Shown: piece after piece, positions 16,561-25,401 of the stretch
Position numbering within the stretch: position 1 is the first letter of the stretch
Layout: each line of letters opens with the position of its first letter
From: Planctomycetaceae bacterium
GTDB taxonomy: Bacteria > Planctomycetota > Phycisphaerae > UBA1845 > UTPLA1
NCBI GenBank assembly: GCA_011525745.1
Contig: WYBU01000115.1
Location: forward strand, 1 to 48,890
Length of the DNA stretch: 48,890 nucleotides
Direction: 5' to 3'
The notes under the pieces: generated by a model
What the model was told of the DNA's origin: nothing
What the model saw: the letters and a program-made list of their open reading frames with translations, nothing else
Databases searched by the model: none
Made by a program: the position numbers and the translations under genes

Positions 16561-17790
16561 ATGCGAAAACGATCCGGCACACTGCTATTTCTCGCCCTGC
16601 TGTTCGGCGGCGGGTGGTACGGCTACAACAAAATCTGGGCCGCGCCGCCGCCACCTCAATATCGCACGTCCGAAGTCGATCGCGGCAAGATCGTCGCCAC
16701 CGTGACGGCCACGGGCACGATTCAGCCGCTCGTGACCGTGCTGGTCGGCTCGCAGGTCAGCGGCACGATCCTGCGCTGGAACGCCGACTTCAATCAGCAG
16801 GTCAAGAAGGGTGACGTACTGGCCGAAATCGACCCCGACCGCTTCCGCCGCGAGCTGGACATGCGCACCGCCGCGGTCGCCGTGGCGCGGGCCAATCTCG
16901 AACAGGCGCGCGTTCGACTGGCCGACGGAACGCGCGAACGAAAGCGAATCGAAGGGCTGTTTCAGAAGGGCACCGCGAGCGAGAACGAGCTTCTGATCGT
17001 GCAGGCGGCCGAAGCCGAGCGGCAGGCGGCCGTTCAGGCGGGCGAGGCGCAGGTGCAGGTGGCCGAAGCCGAACGGCAGGCCTCGCAGGTCGATCTGGAT
17101 CGGACCATCATCAGCAGCCCCATCGACGGCGTTGTGATCTCTCGCGACATTGACGCCGGTCAGACGGTCGCCGCTTCGCTTCAGGCGCCGACGCTGTTCA
17201 CAATCGCCGCCGATCTGCGGGCGATGCAGGTTCACGCCAACCTCAGCGAGACCGACGTCGGTCAGATTCGCGCGGGGATGCAGGCGGAATTCACGGTCGA
17301 TGCCTATCCCGGCCGCAAGTTCCGCGGCACCGTTTCGCAGGTGCGCTTCAATCCCACCATCGTCGACAACGTGGTCAGCTACATCACGATCATCGACGTC
17401 GACAACGAGGACCTGGCGTTGCGGCCGGGCATGACGGCCACCGTGGCGTTCGAGGTCGCGCGGGTCGACGACGTGCTGACGGTGCCCAACGCCGCGCTGC
17501 GCTTCCGCCCGCGCTCCCCCGACGGCGAGGCGTCCGGGCCGCCGCCGGGCCTGGGTTTCGGCCCGCCGGGACGCACGCGCCGCGGCGGCGCCGCCGCCAC
17601 GCCCACGGTCTATCAGCTCGTCAACGGTCAGCCGGTCGAGATGCAGATCACGGTCGGCTTGACCGACGGCGCCCGATCGGAAATCAGCGGCGAAGGCGTC
17701 ACCGAAGGGTTGAAAGTGATCGTGGAGCAGATCACCGCGGATCCGCCGCGGCCGTTCAATCCGGCGCGGGCGATGGCGGCGCCGCGATAG
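16561..17790 (+). CDS. Periplasmic adaptor subunit (HlyD/MacA-like)
   Basis: This is a 409-residue membrane-fusion protein. A single N-terminal anchor (about residues 5-22, SGTLLFLALLFGGGWYGY) is followed by half of a lipoyl domain (IVATVTATGTIQPLVTVLVG), an alpha-helical hairpin at about 95-175 (ANLEQARVRLADGTRERKRI and QVAEAERQASQVDLDRTII), the second lipoyl half (SSPIDGVVISRDIDAGQTV) and beta-barrel domains. A Pro/Gly-rich insertion near residue 320 (ASGPPPGLGFGPPGR) is unusual. It would link an inner-membrane exporter to the envelope. The gene directly downstream encodes the matching MacB/LolD-type ATPase, 39 bp away. A TTG at 16552 is a possible but weaker start. Confidence 0.88.
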   Translation: MRKRSGTLLFLALLFGGGWYGYNKIWAAPPPPQYRTSEVDRGKIVATVTATGTIQPLVTVLVGSQVSGTILRWNADFNQQVKKGDVLAEIDPDRFRRELDMRTAAVAVARANLEQARVRLADGTRERKRIEGLFQKGTASENELLIVQAAEAERQAAVQAGEAQVQVAEAERQASQVDLDRTIISSPIDGVVISRDIDAGQTVAASLQAPTLFTIAADLRAMQVHANLSETDVGQIRAGMQAEFTVDAYPGRKFRGTVSQVRFNPTIVDNVVSYITIIDVDNEDLALRPGMTATVAFEVARVDDVLTVPNAALRFRPRSPDGEASGPPPGLGFGPPGRTRRGGAAATPTVYQLVNGQPVEMQITVGLTDGARSEISGEGVTEGLKVIVEQITADPPRPFNPARAMAAPR

Positions 17791-17829
17791 CAACTCCCCG
17801 CCATCGCGCGAATCCAAGACGGAACGAAC

Positions 17830-18600
17830 ATGAGCGGATCAAACGACAATCACGTTCTCGTCGAAGTTCGCGACCTGTGGAAGATCTATCGCACGGGCGA
17901 GGTCGAGGTGCCGGCGGTGCGCGGCATCGATCTGACCGTCCGGCGCGGTGAATTCGTCGCCGTCATGGGGCCCAGCGGCTCGGGCAAGTCAACTTTCATG
18001 CACCTCGTCGGCTGCCTGGATCGTCCTGATCGCGGCGTGTATTACCTCGACGGCAAGTCGGTCGCCGACATGTCCCGCGGAGAATTGGCCCGGCTGCGCA
18101 ACCAGCGGATCGGCTTTGTCTTTCAGAGCTTCAATCTGCTGTCGCGCACGACCGTGGTCGACAACGTCGCCCTGCCGCTGACCTATCAACACGTCGGCCG
18201 GCGCCTGCGCCGCCGCCGCGCCACCGCCCTGCTCGACGGGATGGGACTGGGCAATCGGCTGCACCATTTGTCGAATCAGCTCAGCGGCGGACAACAGCAG
18301 CGCGTCGCCATCGCCCGCGCCCTGATCACCGGCCCGGCGCTGCTGCTGGCCGACGAGCCGACCGGCAACCTCGATTCGCGCACCGGCATCGAGATCATGG
18401 GGCTGTTGCAGGCGCTCAACCGCCGCAGCGGCCTGACGATTCTGCTGGTCACGCACGAACCGGACATCGCCGCCTACACCAATCGACACGTCATCTTTCG
18501 CGACGGCAAGATCGTCGGCGATGAACTGAACCGCAACGTTCATGAAGCCGAAGCCGATCCGGCGTACAAGCTGGAAGTCCTGCCCTACGGGGCGGGGTAA
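17830..18600 (+). CDS. MacB/LolD-type ABC transporter ATPase
   Basis: This is a 256-residue ATP-binding subunit. Walker A is GPSGSGKST (residues 47-55), the Q-loop region FVFQSFNLLSR, the ABC signature LSGGQQQR (from residue 151), and Walker B plus catalytic Glu LLLADEPTGNLDSR. The switch histidine is in LLVTHEPD. The D-x-P-T-G-N-L-D form is typical of the MacB/LolD/FtsE group, which works with FtsX-type permeases and, in MacAB, with an adaptor like the gene upstream. The expected permease is not downstream: the next gene encodes an unrelated VWA protein. The permease must be elsewhere or lost. Confidence 0.92.
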   Translation: MSGSNDNHVLVEVRDLWKIYRTGEVEVPAVRGIDLTVRRGEFVAVMGPSGSGKSTFMHLVGCLDRPDRGVYYLDGKSVADMSRGELARLRNQRIGFVFQSFNLLSRTTVVDNVALPLTYQHVGRRLRRRRATALLDGMGLGNRLHHLSNQLSGGQQQRVAIARALITGPALLLADEPTGNLDSRTGIEIMGLLQALNRRSGLTILLVTHEPDIAAYTNRHVIFRDGKIVGDELNRNVHEAEADPAYKLEVLPYGAG

Positions 18601-18784
18601 ACGTCGAAACCGCAAGACGTCAAAAAGGCGAAAAGTCAATACGTCGAAGCGGCGTCGCGACGACTGGGGCGCCGAAGCGCACGCATGCCCGCCCCACGGG
18701 CGGCGCGTGCGGTTGAGCGCTGCTCGCGCCTCGCGCGTGCGCAGCCCGCTGTTCGCGTAAGATGCGCGCCTTCGGATCCCGCGT

Positions 18785-21355
18785 ATGACCGAATGGCGAA
18801 TAAGTCTCGAACCTCCCGATTTCAGTCCGATTGCCTGGGCGATGGCGACGGCAGCGATTCTCGGCTGGGCGTGGCTCGGCGCGCGGAAGCGATTCGACTT
18901 GCCGATCGCGGCGGCGACGATCCTCGCGATTCTTGTACCCTTTCTCTCCGGCGCTGCGCGAACCGTCGCGCTGGTTTTGATGGCCGCCTGCCTTCTGGTC
19001 GCCGCGCCGCGCGCGTATCCGCGACTTCCGGGCGATACTTCGTCTTCGGTGCAGCGTTTGCTCGCTGCGTTGCGGGCCGCCGCGCTGCTGACGCTGCTGC
19101 TGCTGCTGCTGCGGCCGGTGCTGACGTTGCACGGCGTGCGCTACGACAAGCCCATCATGGCCGTGCTCGTCGACCAGTCGCGCTCGATGCTGGTGCGCGA
19201 CATCGCGGCAGGCGATGGGACGCTCCTGCGTCGTGTCGACGCGCTGGCCGAAACCTGGCGCGCCACGATTGATCCGCGGGCGCGGTTGGCCGAGCGTTGG
19301 GACGTGCAAACGTGGGGCTTCGACGCATCGGTTCGGCGCTTGAGCCGATGGGCGCCGGATGCCGGCGGCGACGCCAGCGCGATTTCCGACGCCCTGCGTC
19401 ACGTTTGCAGCGTCGGTTTCGACGTGCCCGCCGCCGTCGTGCTGTTCTCGGATGGCGCCGAAAACGTCGCGCGAAGCGCCGACGTGCTCGCCGCCGCGGA
19501 AGCGCTCAGAAACCAGGACGTCGCCCTGTATGCCGTCGGCGTCGGCAGCGCCGATCCGATCGGCGAGACCCGCCGCATCGACGTAACGAACCTGACGACC
19601 GCAACCGACGTCGCCGCCGGAGCTCGCCTCGATGTCGCCGCCGACGTACGGCTGCTCGGCCAGCAGGATCGGACGGTGCGGATCGAGCTTTTGTGGGACG
19701 GCCGTCCGGTCGACGCGCGTGAGATTCGCGCCGCCGGACCGCGCGAGGCGCAGCACGTCGTGCTGACCTGCGTGGCCGAATCGGCGGGTTTTCATCGCGT
19801 GGAAGTTCGCGCGACGGCCGTGAACGACGCGCCGTCGCCGGCCGAAAGGGTCGAGACACCGCCGAGCGAGGCGGACGAGACGGATACGGCGGCGCACCGC
19901 AGCGGCGCGTCGCCGCCGCAGTTCATACACGTGCGCGACGAAGGACTCAACGTGCTGATCATCGAGGCCCATCCACGGCACGAATCGGCTTTTCTGACCC
20001 GCGCGCTGGCGGCGGACGAGCGCCTGCGCGTTCAGACGCGCTGGGCCGAAGCGACGGATGACCGGCCTTCCGCGAACCCGCTGCCCCGCGACGCCGACGA
20101 GTGGTCGCGGGTTCATCTTGTGATACTCGGCGATCTGGTGCGGCGCGATCTGACACGCGGCCGACTCGAAGCGCTGGTCGAGGCGGTGACCCAACGCGGC
20201 GTGGGGCTGATCGTGCTGAGCGGACCGCGCGAGATGGAGGTGCTGCGCAGCGCGCCGTTGTCCGACTTGTCGCCGACGCGCTTCCACTCCAAAACGCCGA
20301 CCCTGCGCGAGGCGCGCGTCATACCGACCGAGTCCGGCCTGCGCCATCCGGCCGGACGACTGGGTGCGGCGCTATCGACCGGCGCCGCCGCCGCGGACGA
20401 TCGCCGCGCGTGGTCGCTGTTGCCGACGTCTCCGACCGCCACCGCCCTGGGGCCGGCCAAGCCGACGACCGACGTGCTGGCTACGGATGCCGGCGGCGAG
20501 CCGTTGCTGGCGACGATGGCGGTCGGCAAGGGCCGCGTCACATCGGTCGGTTTCGACGGCACATGGATGTGGTGCATGAAGCTGGAGGAAGGCCGCGCGC
20601 TGCACGGACTTTTCTGGCGGCAGCTTGCGTTGTGGACCGCCGGGCGAATGCCGTCGGCGTTCATCCGATCGGAACAGCCCCAATACGAATGGGCCGCGCT
20701 GCGCGGCAAAGAGGCGCCCATTCGCGTCGAAGCCCGCGCCGCCGATCCGTTTACCGGCCGGCCGCCGGAAAACGCCCGCGCCTCGGCGACAATTCGACTC
20801 GTCGGCGCCGCTGCGCCTGCGACGGCGCCGGCGGAAGCGCCGGCCTCCGCGCCGACGGCGGAATCGAAGGCGCCCACGGCGATCGTCCTGACGCGCGAAG
20901 GCGATCACTGGACCGGCGACTGTCGCGTGAACGGCCCGGGCGAGTATGAACTGGAACTCACGATCGAGCTGGCGGAATCGACCGGCGGAGAAGCCCACGT
21001 CGCGGCGACGCGCGGTGCGACGCCGGGCGACGCATCAGCCATGTCCACGCGGCGCATCCGCGCCACGCAACGCTTCCTCGTGCGCGACTCGGACCTGGAA
21101 ATGCTGTCGCCCGAGGCCGACCTGGAGCTGTTGCGTCGCGCGGCGGAGGCCACACGCGGCGCAGGCGGCGCGTATTTCCCGCTCCAGTCATGGCCGCAGC
21201 TCCTCAAGCATCTGATCGAGCAGGATCGCCGCCAGGCAATTCAGACGGCCCGGCGCATCGACCTGGCGGCCGAGGGCCGAGCCGCGCTGTGGTTCGTATT
21301 GCTGATGCTGCTGTGCCTTGAATGGTCGATCCGCAAGCGGTGGGGTTACGTGTAA
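18785..21355 (+). CDS. Large membrane protein with von Willebrand factor A domain
   Basis: This is an 856-residue protein. There are two or three transmembrane segments in the first 115 residues (including ILVPFLSGAARTVALVLMAA). A VWA domain starts at about residue 120 with a complete MIDAS start, LVDQSRSM (D-x-S-x-S). After it come beta-rich regions and a segment near residues 387-480 (LNVLIIEAHPRHESAFLTRA, later LGDLVRRDLTRGRLEALVEA and LIVLSGPRE) resembling the glutamine-amidotransferase-like domain often fused to VWA modules in planctomycetes. A final transmembrane helix (LWFVLLMLLCLEW) is at about residues 830-845. Function unknown; a calcium/magnesium-dependent adhesion or assembly role is likely. 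The glycosyltransferase gene follows after 60 bp. Confidence 0.85.
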   Translation: MTEWRISLEPPDFSPIAWAMATAAILGWAWLGARKRFDLPIAAATILAILVPFLSGAARTVALVLMAACLLVAAPRAYPRLPGDTSSSVQRLLAALRAAALLTLLLLLLRPVLTLHGVRYDKPIMAVLVDQSRSMLVRDIAAGDGTLLRRVDALAETWRATIDPRARLAERWDVQTWGFDASVRRLSRWAPDAGGDASAISDALRHVCSVGFDVPAAVVLFSDGAENVARSADVLAAAEALRNQDVALYAVGVGSADPIGETRRIDVTNLTTATDVAAGARLDVAADVRLLGQQDRTVRIELLWDGRPVDAREIRAAGPREAQHVVLTCVAESAGFHRVEVRATAVNDAPSPAERVETPPSEADETDTAAHRSGASPPQFIHVRDEGLNVLIIEAHPRHESAFLTRALAADERLRVQTRWAEATDDRPSANPLPRDADEWSRVHLVILGDLVRRDLTRGRLEALVEAVTQRGVGLIVLSGPREMEVLRSAPLSDLSPTRFHSKTPTLREARVIPTESGLRHPAGRLGAALSTGAAAADDRRAWSLLPTSPTATALGPAKPTTDVLATDAGGEPLLATMAVGKGRVTSVGFDGTWMWCMKLEEGRALHGLFWRQLALWTAGRMPSAFIRSEQPQYEWAALRGKEAPIRVEARAADPFTGRPPENARASATIRLVGAAAPATAPAEAPASAPTAESKAPTAIVLTREGDHWTGDCRVNGPGEYELELTIELAESTGGEAHVAATRGATPGDASAMSTRRIRATQRFLVRDSDLEMLSPEADLELLRRAAEATRGAGGAYFPLQSWPQLLKHLIEQDRRQAIQTARRIDLAAEGRAALWFVLLMLLCLEWSIRKRWGYV

Positions 21356-21380
21356 TGGAGCATGTTCTGCGGCCGCCCGC

Positions 21381-21408
21381 TTCACGCTGAGCGACCGCCC
21401 AGTACGAT
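21381..21408 (+). promoter_or_regulatory. Promoter of the glycosyltransferase gene (leaderless candidate)
   Basis: TTCACG (21381-21386), 16 bases, then TACGAT (21403-21408), ending 7 nt before the ATG at 21416. No Shine-Dalgarno sequence is present. Confidence 0.4.
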
Positions 21409-21415
21409 AGGCGCC

Positions 21416-23686
21416 ATGAGCCGTCATGCAGATCGGCGCAGTCCGGACCGCCTCAGGCACAAATCGCGCGCGCCGGCGACGGCTCGCGCGCCGATCGGCC
21501 CCGATCCGCGAGTCGGTGAGCTTGCCGACGCGCCGCGGCCGACGTGGTTCGATCGCCGGAGTGCCTGGTTGTTTGTCGCGGCGCTGCTGATCGCGCATTT
21601 CACGATGGCGGCGCTCAGCGCGCGCAACAAATCTCCGGTTTACGATGAATTGTGTCACGTTACACGGGCCGTGACCTACGCCCAATTGGGCGATTATCGA
21701 ATGGACCCGACGCACGGTCCGCTCGTGCATCACTGGGTCGGCCTGCCGCTGCGCTTCATGAAATTCAACTTTCCGGATCTCAACCAGCGCGCGTGGCGGC
21801 ACGGCGACGTGTGGAACTACGGCTGGCAGCTCTTTCACTCGCCGCGCCTGGGCAACGACATGACGACCGCGCTGTATCGCGCCCGGCTCATGATCGCCCT
21901 GATCTCCGTCGCCGGCGGGCTGATCGTTTTTCTCTGGTCGCGGCGGCTGTTCGGCGCGGCGGGCGGGCTGATCTCGCTGACGGCGTACGCGTTCGATCCC
22001 ACCATGTTGTCGCACGGCCGCCTCGTGACGACCGATCTGGCGGCGGCGGTCTTCTTGCTCGCGGCAATGTACGCGTTGTGGAACGTATCGCACCGCGTCA
22101 CGCCCGTTCGGGTTCTGGCAGCGGTGCTCGCCGTGGGCGGATTATTTCTGACAAAATTCAGTGCCGTTCTGATTGTCATCATGGGCGCATGGCTGATCGC
22201 CGTGCGCCTGGCCTCGTCGCGACCGATTCTCCTCGGACGCGCCGCTCGTTCGAAGGGCATGGACCCTCCGAGTGAGTCGCCGCAAACGCCGCCGCCCGGC
22301 GGCCGCGTCATTCAGCGGAGAACGGCGAAGGCGGGCGTGCTGCTCGGCCTGACGCTCCTGCTCGTGCCGACGACCGGCGCGCTGATCTGGGCCGGCTACG
22401 GATTCCGCTGGCTCCCGTTCAAGGACGCGCCGGCCGACGTTGCGGGATACGAGGCCGACGCCGTGGCGGGCAAGCAGGACTACTACTACCCGCACCGACC
22501 GGAGCGCAAGGAATCCGCATGGACCTATGTCAGCAACGGATTTCCACCATTGAAGGCCCGAACGTGGCGCTGGCTGCACGAATCGCGCCTTCTTCCGGAT
22601 ACGTACGTCTACGGGTTCATGGCCTTGCTGCGCTCCGCGACGGCGCGGGATGCGTTCATGAACGGCGAACGATCGGTGACCGGATGGGCGTCCTTCTTCC
22701 CCTACGCCTTCCTTGTCAAGACGCCGCTCCCACTGATAGCCCTGCTGGTTTTGGCAGTCTGCGCTGCTCTTTGGGGGCCGGGCCGGACGGAGGGTGCGAT
22801 GCGGTTTGGCCGAAGGTTGACGGGCAGCCTCTACGCCACGGCGCCCCTGTGGATACTGTTATCAGTTTACGGTGTAACTTCGATAACAAGCTCGATTAAC
22901 ATCGGCCACCGCCACCTTTTGCCGGTGTATCCGGCCTTGTTCGTGTTCGCCGGAGCGGCGGCGAGATGGATCCATGCGACGTCAATCTGGAAACGTTGCC
23001 TTCCCGCGGCGTCTCTCGTGCCGTTGGCGGCCTCCTCGTTGCAGGTCCACCCACACTATCTGGCCTACTTCAACTTAATCGCAGGGGGGCCGAGTCAGGG
23101 CTACAAACGCCTTGTGGACAGCTCGTTGGACTGGGGGCAGGACCTCCGGGGGCTGGTCGACTGGTTGCAGGCGCACCGGCCGGCCGACGGCCAAGAGCAA
23201 CGCGTATTCCTCGAGTACTTTGGGCAAGACGCACCATCGAAATACCCGGTGAAATTCGAACCGATCATTCGGCCGTTGTCGCGGGATGGACGGGGCGATC
23301 TGCGACTTGGCCGGGGCACCTACTGCATCAGCGCCACGAAGTTGCAGGGTTTGTACGTACTCAGCGGTCGGGATTACGCGAGCGGTTTGCCGCGGTCAAC
23401 CCAGTGGCGGCAAGAGCACGAGGTTGCGTACCAGGCGTTGTTGCCGAAGATGCGCGAGATTGAATCGATGCAAGTCTCGGCGGCGGCACGATTAGCGTTT
23501 CTACAGGCGTGGCGCCCCGATTGGCGCGAAGCCTTTGACCGTTTCCAAAGGCTGCGATTCCTGCGCTTATGCGCAACGCTGCGCACACGAGTACCGGACG
23601 CGATGATCGGCTACTCAATACTCGTGTTCGACCTGACCGACGACGACATCCAACAGATGGCTTATGGGACGCCGCCGCAAGGTTAA
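21416..23686 (+). CDS. GT-C type membrane glycosyltransferase (PMT/GT39-like)
   Basis: This is a 756-residue multi-spanning protein. After a charged N-terminus come a first helix (SAWLFVAALLIAHFTMAAL) and the acidic loop SPVYDELCHVTRAV with downstream MDPTHGPLVHHW, which matches the D-E...H-x-P-L type loop of dolichol-phosphate-mannose-like GT-C enzymes. About ten further hydrophobic helices follow, then a soluble tail beyond residue 560. The substrate is unknown; transfer of a sugar from a lipid carrier to protein or lipid outside the membrane is the family role. The last third uses more A/T-ending codons and more TTG leucines than the first half. The start at 21416 fits the -10 sequence 7 nt upstream; an ATG at 21362 would add an implausible extension. 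Confidence 0.8.
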   Translation: MSRHADRRSPDRLRHKSRAPATARAPIGPDPRVGELADAPRPTWFDRRSAWLFVAALLIAHFTMAALSARNKSPVYDELCHVTRAVTYAQLGDYRMDPTHGPLVHHWVGLPLRFMKFNFPDLNQRAWRHGDVWNYGWQLFHSPRLGNDMTTALYRARLMIALISVAGGLIVFLWSRRLFGAAGGLISLTAYAFDPTMLSHGRLVTTDLAAAVFLLAAMYALWNVSHRVTPVRVLAAVLAVGGLFLTKFSAVLIVIMGAWLIAVRLASSRPILLGRAARSKGMDPPSESPQTPPPGGRVIQRRTAKAGVLLGLTLLLVPTTGALIWAGYGFRWLPFKDAPADVAGYEADAVAGKQDYYYPHRPERKESAWTYVSNGFPPLKARTWRWLHESRLLPDTYVYGFMALLRSATARDAFMNGERSVTGWASFFPYAFLVKTPLPLIALLVLAVCAALWGPGRTEGAMRFGRRLTGSLYATAPLWILLSVYGVTSITSSINIGHRHLLPVYPALFVFAGAAARWIHATSIWKRCLPAASLVPLAASSLQVHPHYLAYFNLIAGGPSQGYKRLVDSSLDWGQDLRGLVDWLQAHRPADGQEQRVFLEYFGQDAPSKYPVKFEPIIRPLSRDGRGDLRLGRGTYCISATKLQGLYVLSGRDYASGLPRSTQWRQEHEVAYQALLPKMREIESMQVSAAARLAFLQAWRPDWREAFDRFQRLRFLRLCATLRTRVPDAMIGYSILVFDLTDDDIQQMAYGTPPQG

Positions 23687-23973
23687 GCCAGAGCGAATCC
23701 AACGATGCTTACTCACTTGAACACGGTCAAGGCCGAGCGTGACACGCGAGAATCCCGGGCGGCAGGCCGGGGCGCTCGCCCGTCTCAACGGACATCCTGG
23801 GTCGTCCACCCGGATCGTTCGACGGTCGCGCCGCACCAAGCCACTGTTCCTTGGCTCTTGTCATCATCGACATCGGATAAGTGAATTCCTCGACGACCCT
23901 TGACGGCATTGACACCGTGGCATCTTCTCGTTCAACATGAGCGCCGGGGTGAAAGCCAGAAAGGAACCGCCGC

Positions 23974-24558
23974 ATGGAAAGCCATCGCGGAAAGCGAACC
24001 GGTGTGCGCTCTTTCGTGCGCGTTGCCGCCCTGATGGCGTGTTTCGCAGGTGTTTCGTGCAGCACGCCGGGTGCGATACCGGCGGCGCTGGGGCCGATTT
24101 TCAATCTGTCCGTCCCCCGTCGCGGCAACATTCTCATCGGCTTCATCAACAACACGAGTTCGCAGGCGGTGTTCACGTTCGGCGGTTACGACCCGCTGGA
24201 TGAGGAAACCGCCCCGTCCTTCGCGCAGATTCGGCTGCCGCCGAACTCGGCGAGCAACCAGCTTTCCCAGCCCTGCCGACGCGTGTTTTCAATCGGCGGC
24301 GCGGACCTGATCCGGCTGGTCCAGGCGCAGGGAGGCGTTCTGACCGATCCGCCTGCATTGATAACGGGCGTGAATTTCTCAAACGCGCCGAACAACGATC
24401 CGTTGGGGGCCGCCCCAACGGAGGGGACGGCCGCGCCGCGAACGGTTTCGGTGGGGGTCGACTACTCGTGTGATGGGCTGCTGCTGTTCATCTTCGAGCG
24501 TGATACGACTGTTTCAGGCGGTTTTCGGATCGACTACAGTTTTGTGTCCGCGCAATAA
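23974..24558 (+). CDS. Small exported protein, probably a lipoprotein
   Basis: This is a 194-residue product. A basic start (MESHRGKRTGVRSF) leads to a hydrophobic signal VRVAALMACFAGVSC followed by STPG. The cysteine after A-G-V-S suggests lipid attachment, although the box is not canonical. The mature part is rich in Asn, Pro and beta-prone residues, with segments such as NILIGFINNTSSQAVFTF and a conserved-looking VSVGVDYSCDGLLLFIFE near the end. No family recognised. AAGGA lies 8 nt before the ATG. The gene stands alone between the glycosyltransferase and lexA, with 287 empty bases upstream. Confidence 0.65.
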   Translation: MESHRGKRTGVRSFVRVAALMACFAGVSCSTPGAIPAALGPIFNLSVPRRGNILIGFINNTSSQAVFTFGGYDPLDEETAPSFAQIRLPPNSASNQLSQPCRRVFSIGGADLIRLVQAQGGVLTDPPALITGVNFSNAPNNDPLGAAPTEGTAAPRTVSVGVDYSCDGLLLFIFERDTTVSGGFRIDYSFVSAQ

Positions 24559-24642
24559 GGGAGCACGAGCCGCCCAAACGTGCAATCTTTGCAACGATGA
24601 GACAGGGTTTCGTGCGGCTTACAAAAAAGTTCGGTTTTGCTG

Positions 24643-24670
24643 TTGCATGGACCGAATAGCTTGCTATACT
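24643..24670 (+). promoter_or_regulatory. Promoter upstream of the lexA locus
   Basis: TTGCAT (24643-24648), 16 bases, then TATACT (24665-24670), in an AT-richer stretch. The first start region (24746) lies about 70 bases beyond the predicted start point. No recognisable LexA operator overlaps it. Confidence 0.5.
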
Positions 24671-24745
24671 AGGGCGTCGGATGTTTGGCGTGTTGGGGCG
24701 ACATGCGGGCCAGGGTGACGGCCCGTACCGATTCATCGTACCTCA

Positions 24746-24764
24746 ACATGGAGTCACACATGCC
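24746..24764 (+). repeat. First copy of duplicated lexA start region
   Basis: ACATGGAGTCACACATGCC matches 25146-25164 at 18 of 19 bases; the copies are exactly 400 bases apart. Each contains GGAG six bases before an ATG or GTG, so each is a ready-made translation start. Confidence 0.75.
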
Positions 24765-25401
24765 GATCGAGGGAAGCATCTCTCTAAGTCAGAGAGCGTT
24801 CGAACATCACAAGTTCAGCGATCAACGGTCACGAGCAGTCTGTCTGTTCGGTCCCGGGGGCGCTTTTCGCGCTGCGTGGCCGGCCGGCTCCGTCGTACCG
24901 GCGCCGCAGTCCGATGGCGCGCTGCCGTTGTTCGCGTTCGCGGAGGGGCGTGGGGCCGCGCCGGGGCGATGGCGCGAAGCGGCCGCGTCACATGCGACGC
25001 GGCGTTCGACGATTCGTTCGATCTGGGCGTTGGCGGATGTCCTGCGTTCGGCATCCGACTCGGTGCTGAAGAGAATCGACTGGTCGCGGCTGCCGGTCAT
25101 CCTGCTCGGACCCGAGGGAGCGATCCAACCGATTTACCCAGCCGCACATGGAGTCACACGTGCCTACGGCAGCAAAGAAAAAGAAAACGCGTCCCGCCAC
25201 CCCGCGGCAAAGTCAGATCCTGATCTTCATCCGCGACTATCGGCGGGAACATGGCTATTCCCCGACGTTGCAGGAGATCGGCGATCACCTCAGCATCTCA
25301 AAGGTCACCGTCTTCGAGCACCTCAGCGTGCTCGAAGAGCGCGGTCTCGTGTATCGCGATCGTCACAAGGCTCGCTCTTTGGAGCTGGCCGATCATCTTG
25401 A
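24760..25401 (+). CDS. Uncertain reading frame upstream of and overlapping lexA
   Basis: An ATG at 24760 has GGAG 6 nt upstream and opens a frame beginning MPIEGSISLSQRAFEHHKFS. Up to about residue 130 it has high third-position GC like real genes and contains an apparent strand, LPVILLGPEGAIQPIYPA. It then runs 242 bases into lexA in another frame, where it looks like shadow sequence (Arg/Ser/His-rich) until 25401. It may be a gene fragment whose own stop has been lost, a leader gene, or a fortuitous frame. No family recognised. Confidence 0.3.
   Translation: MPIEGSISLSQRAFEHHKFSDQRSRAVCLFGPGGAFRAAWPAGSVVPAPQSDGALPLFAFAEGRGAAPGRWREAAASHATRRSTIRSIWALADVLRSASDSVLKRIDWSRLPVILLGPEGAIQPIYPAAHGVTRAYGSKEKENASRHPAAKSDPDLHPRLSAGTWLFPDVAGDRRSPQHLKGHRLRAPQRARRARSRVSRSSQGSLFGAGRSS
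25146..25164 (+). repeat. Second copy of duplicated lexA start region
   Basis: ACATGGAGTCACACGTGCC differs from the copy at 24746-24764 only in having GTG where that has ATG. It sets the likely lexA start at the GTG (25160), with GGAG at 25150-25153. Confidence 0.75.

Noticed and set aside
24802..24816. LexA operator GAAC-N7-GTTC
   Set aside because: Only four bases per arm, spacing unlike the known N4 form, and more than 100 bases beyond the promoter; chance is likely.
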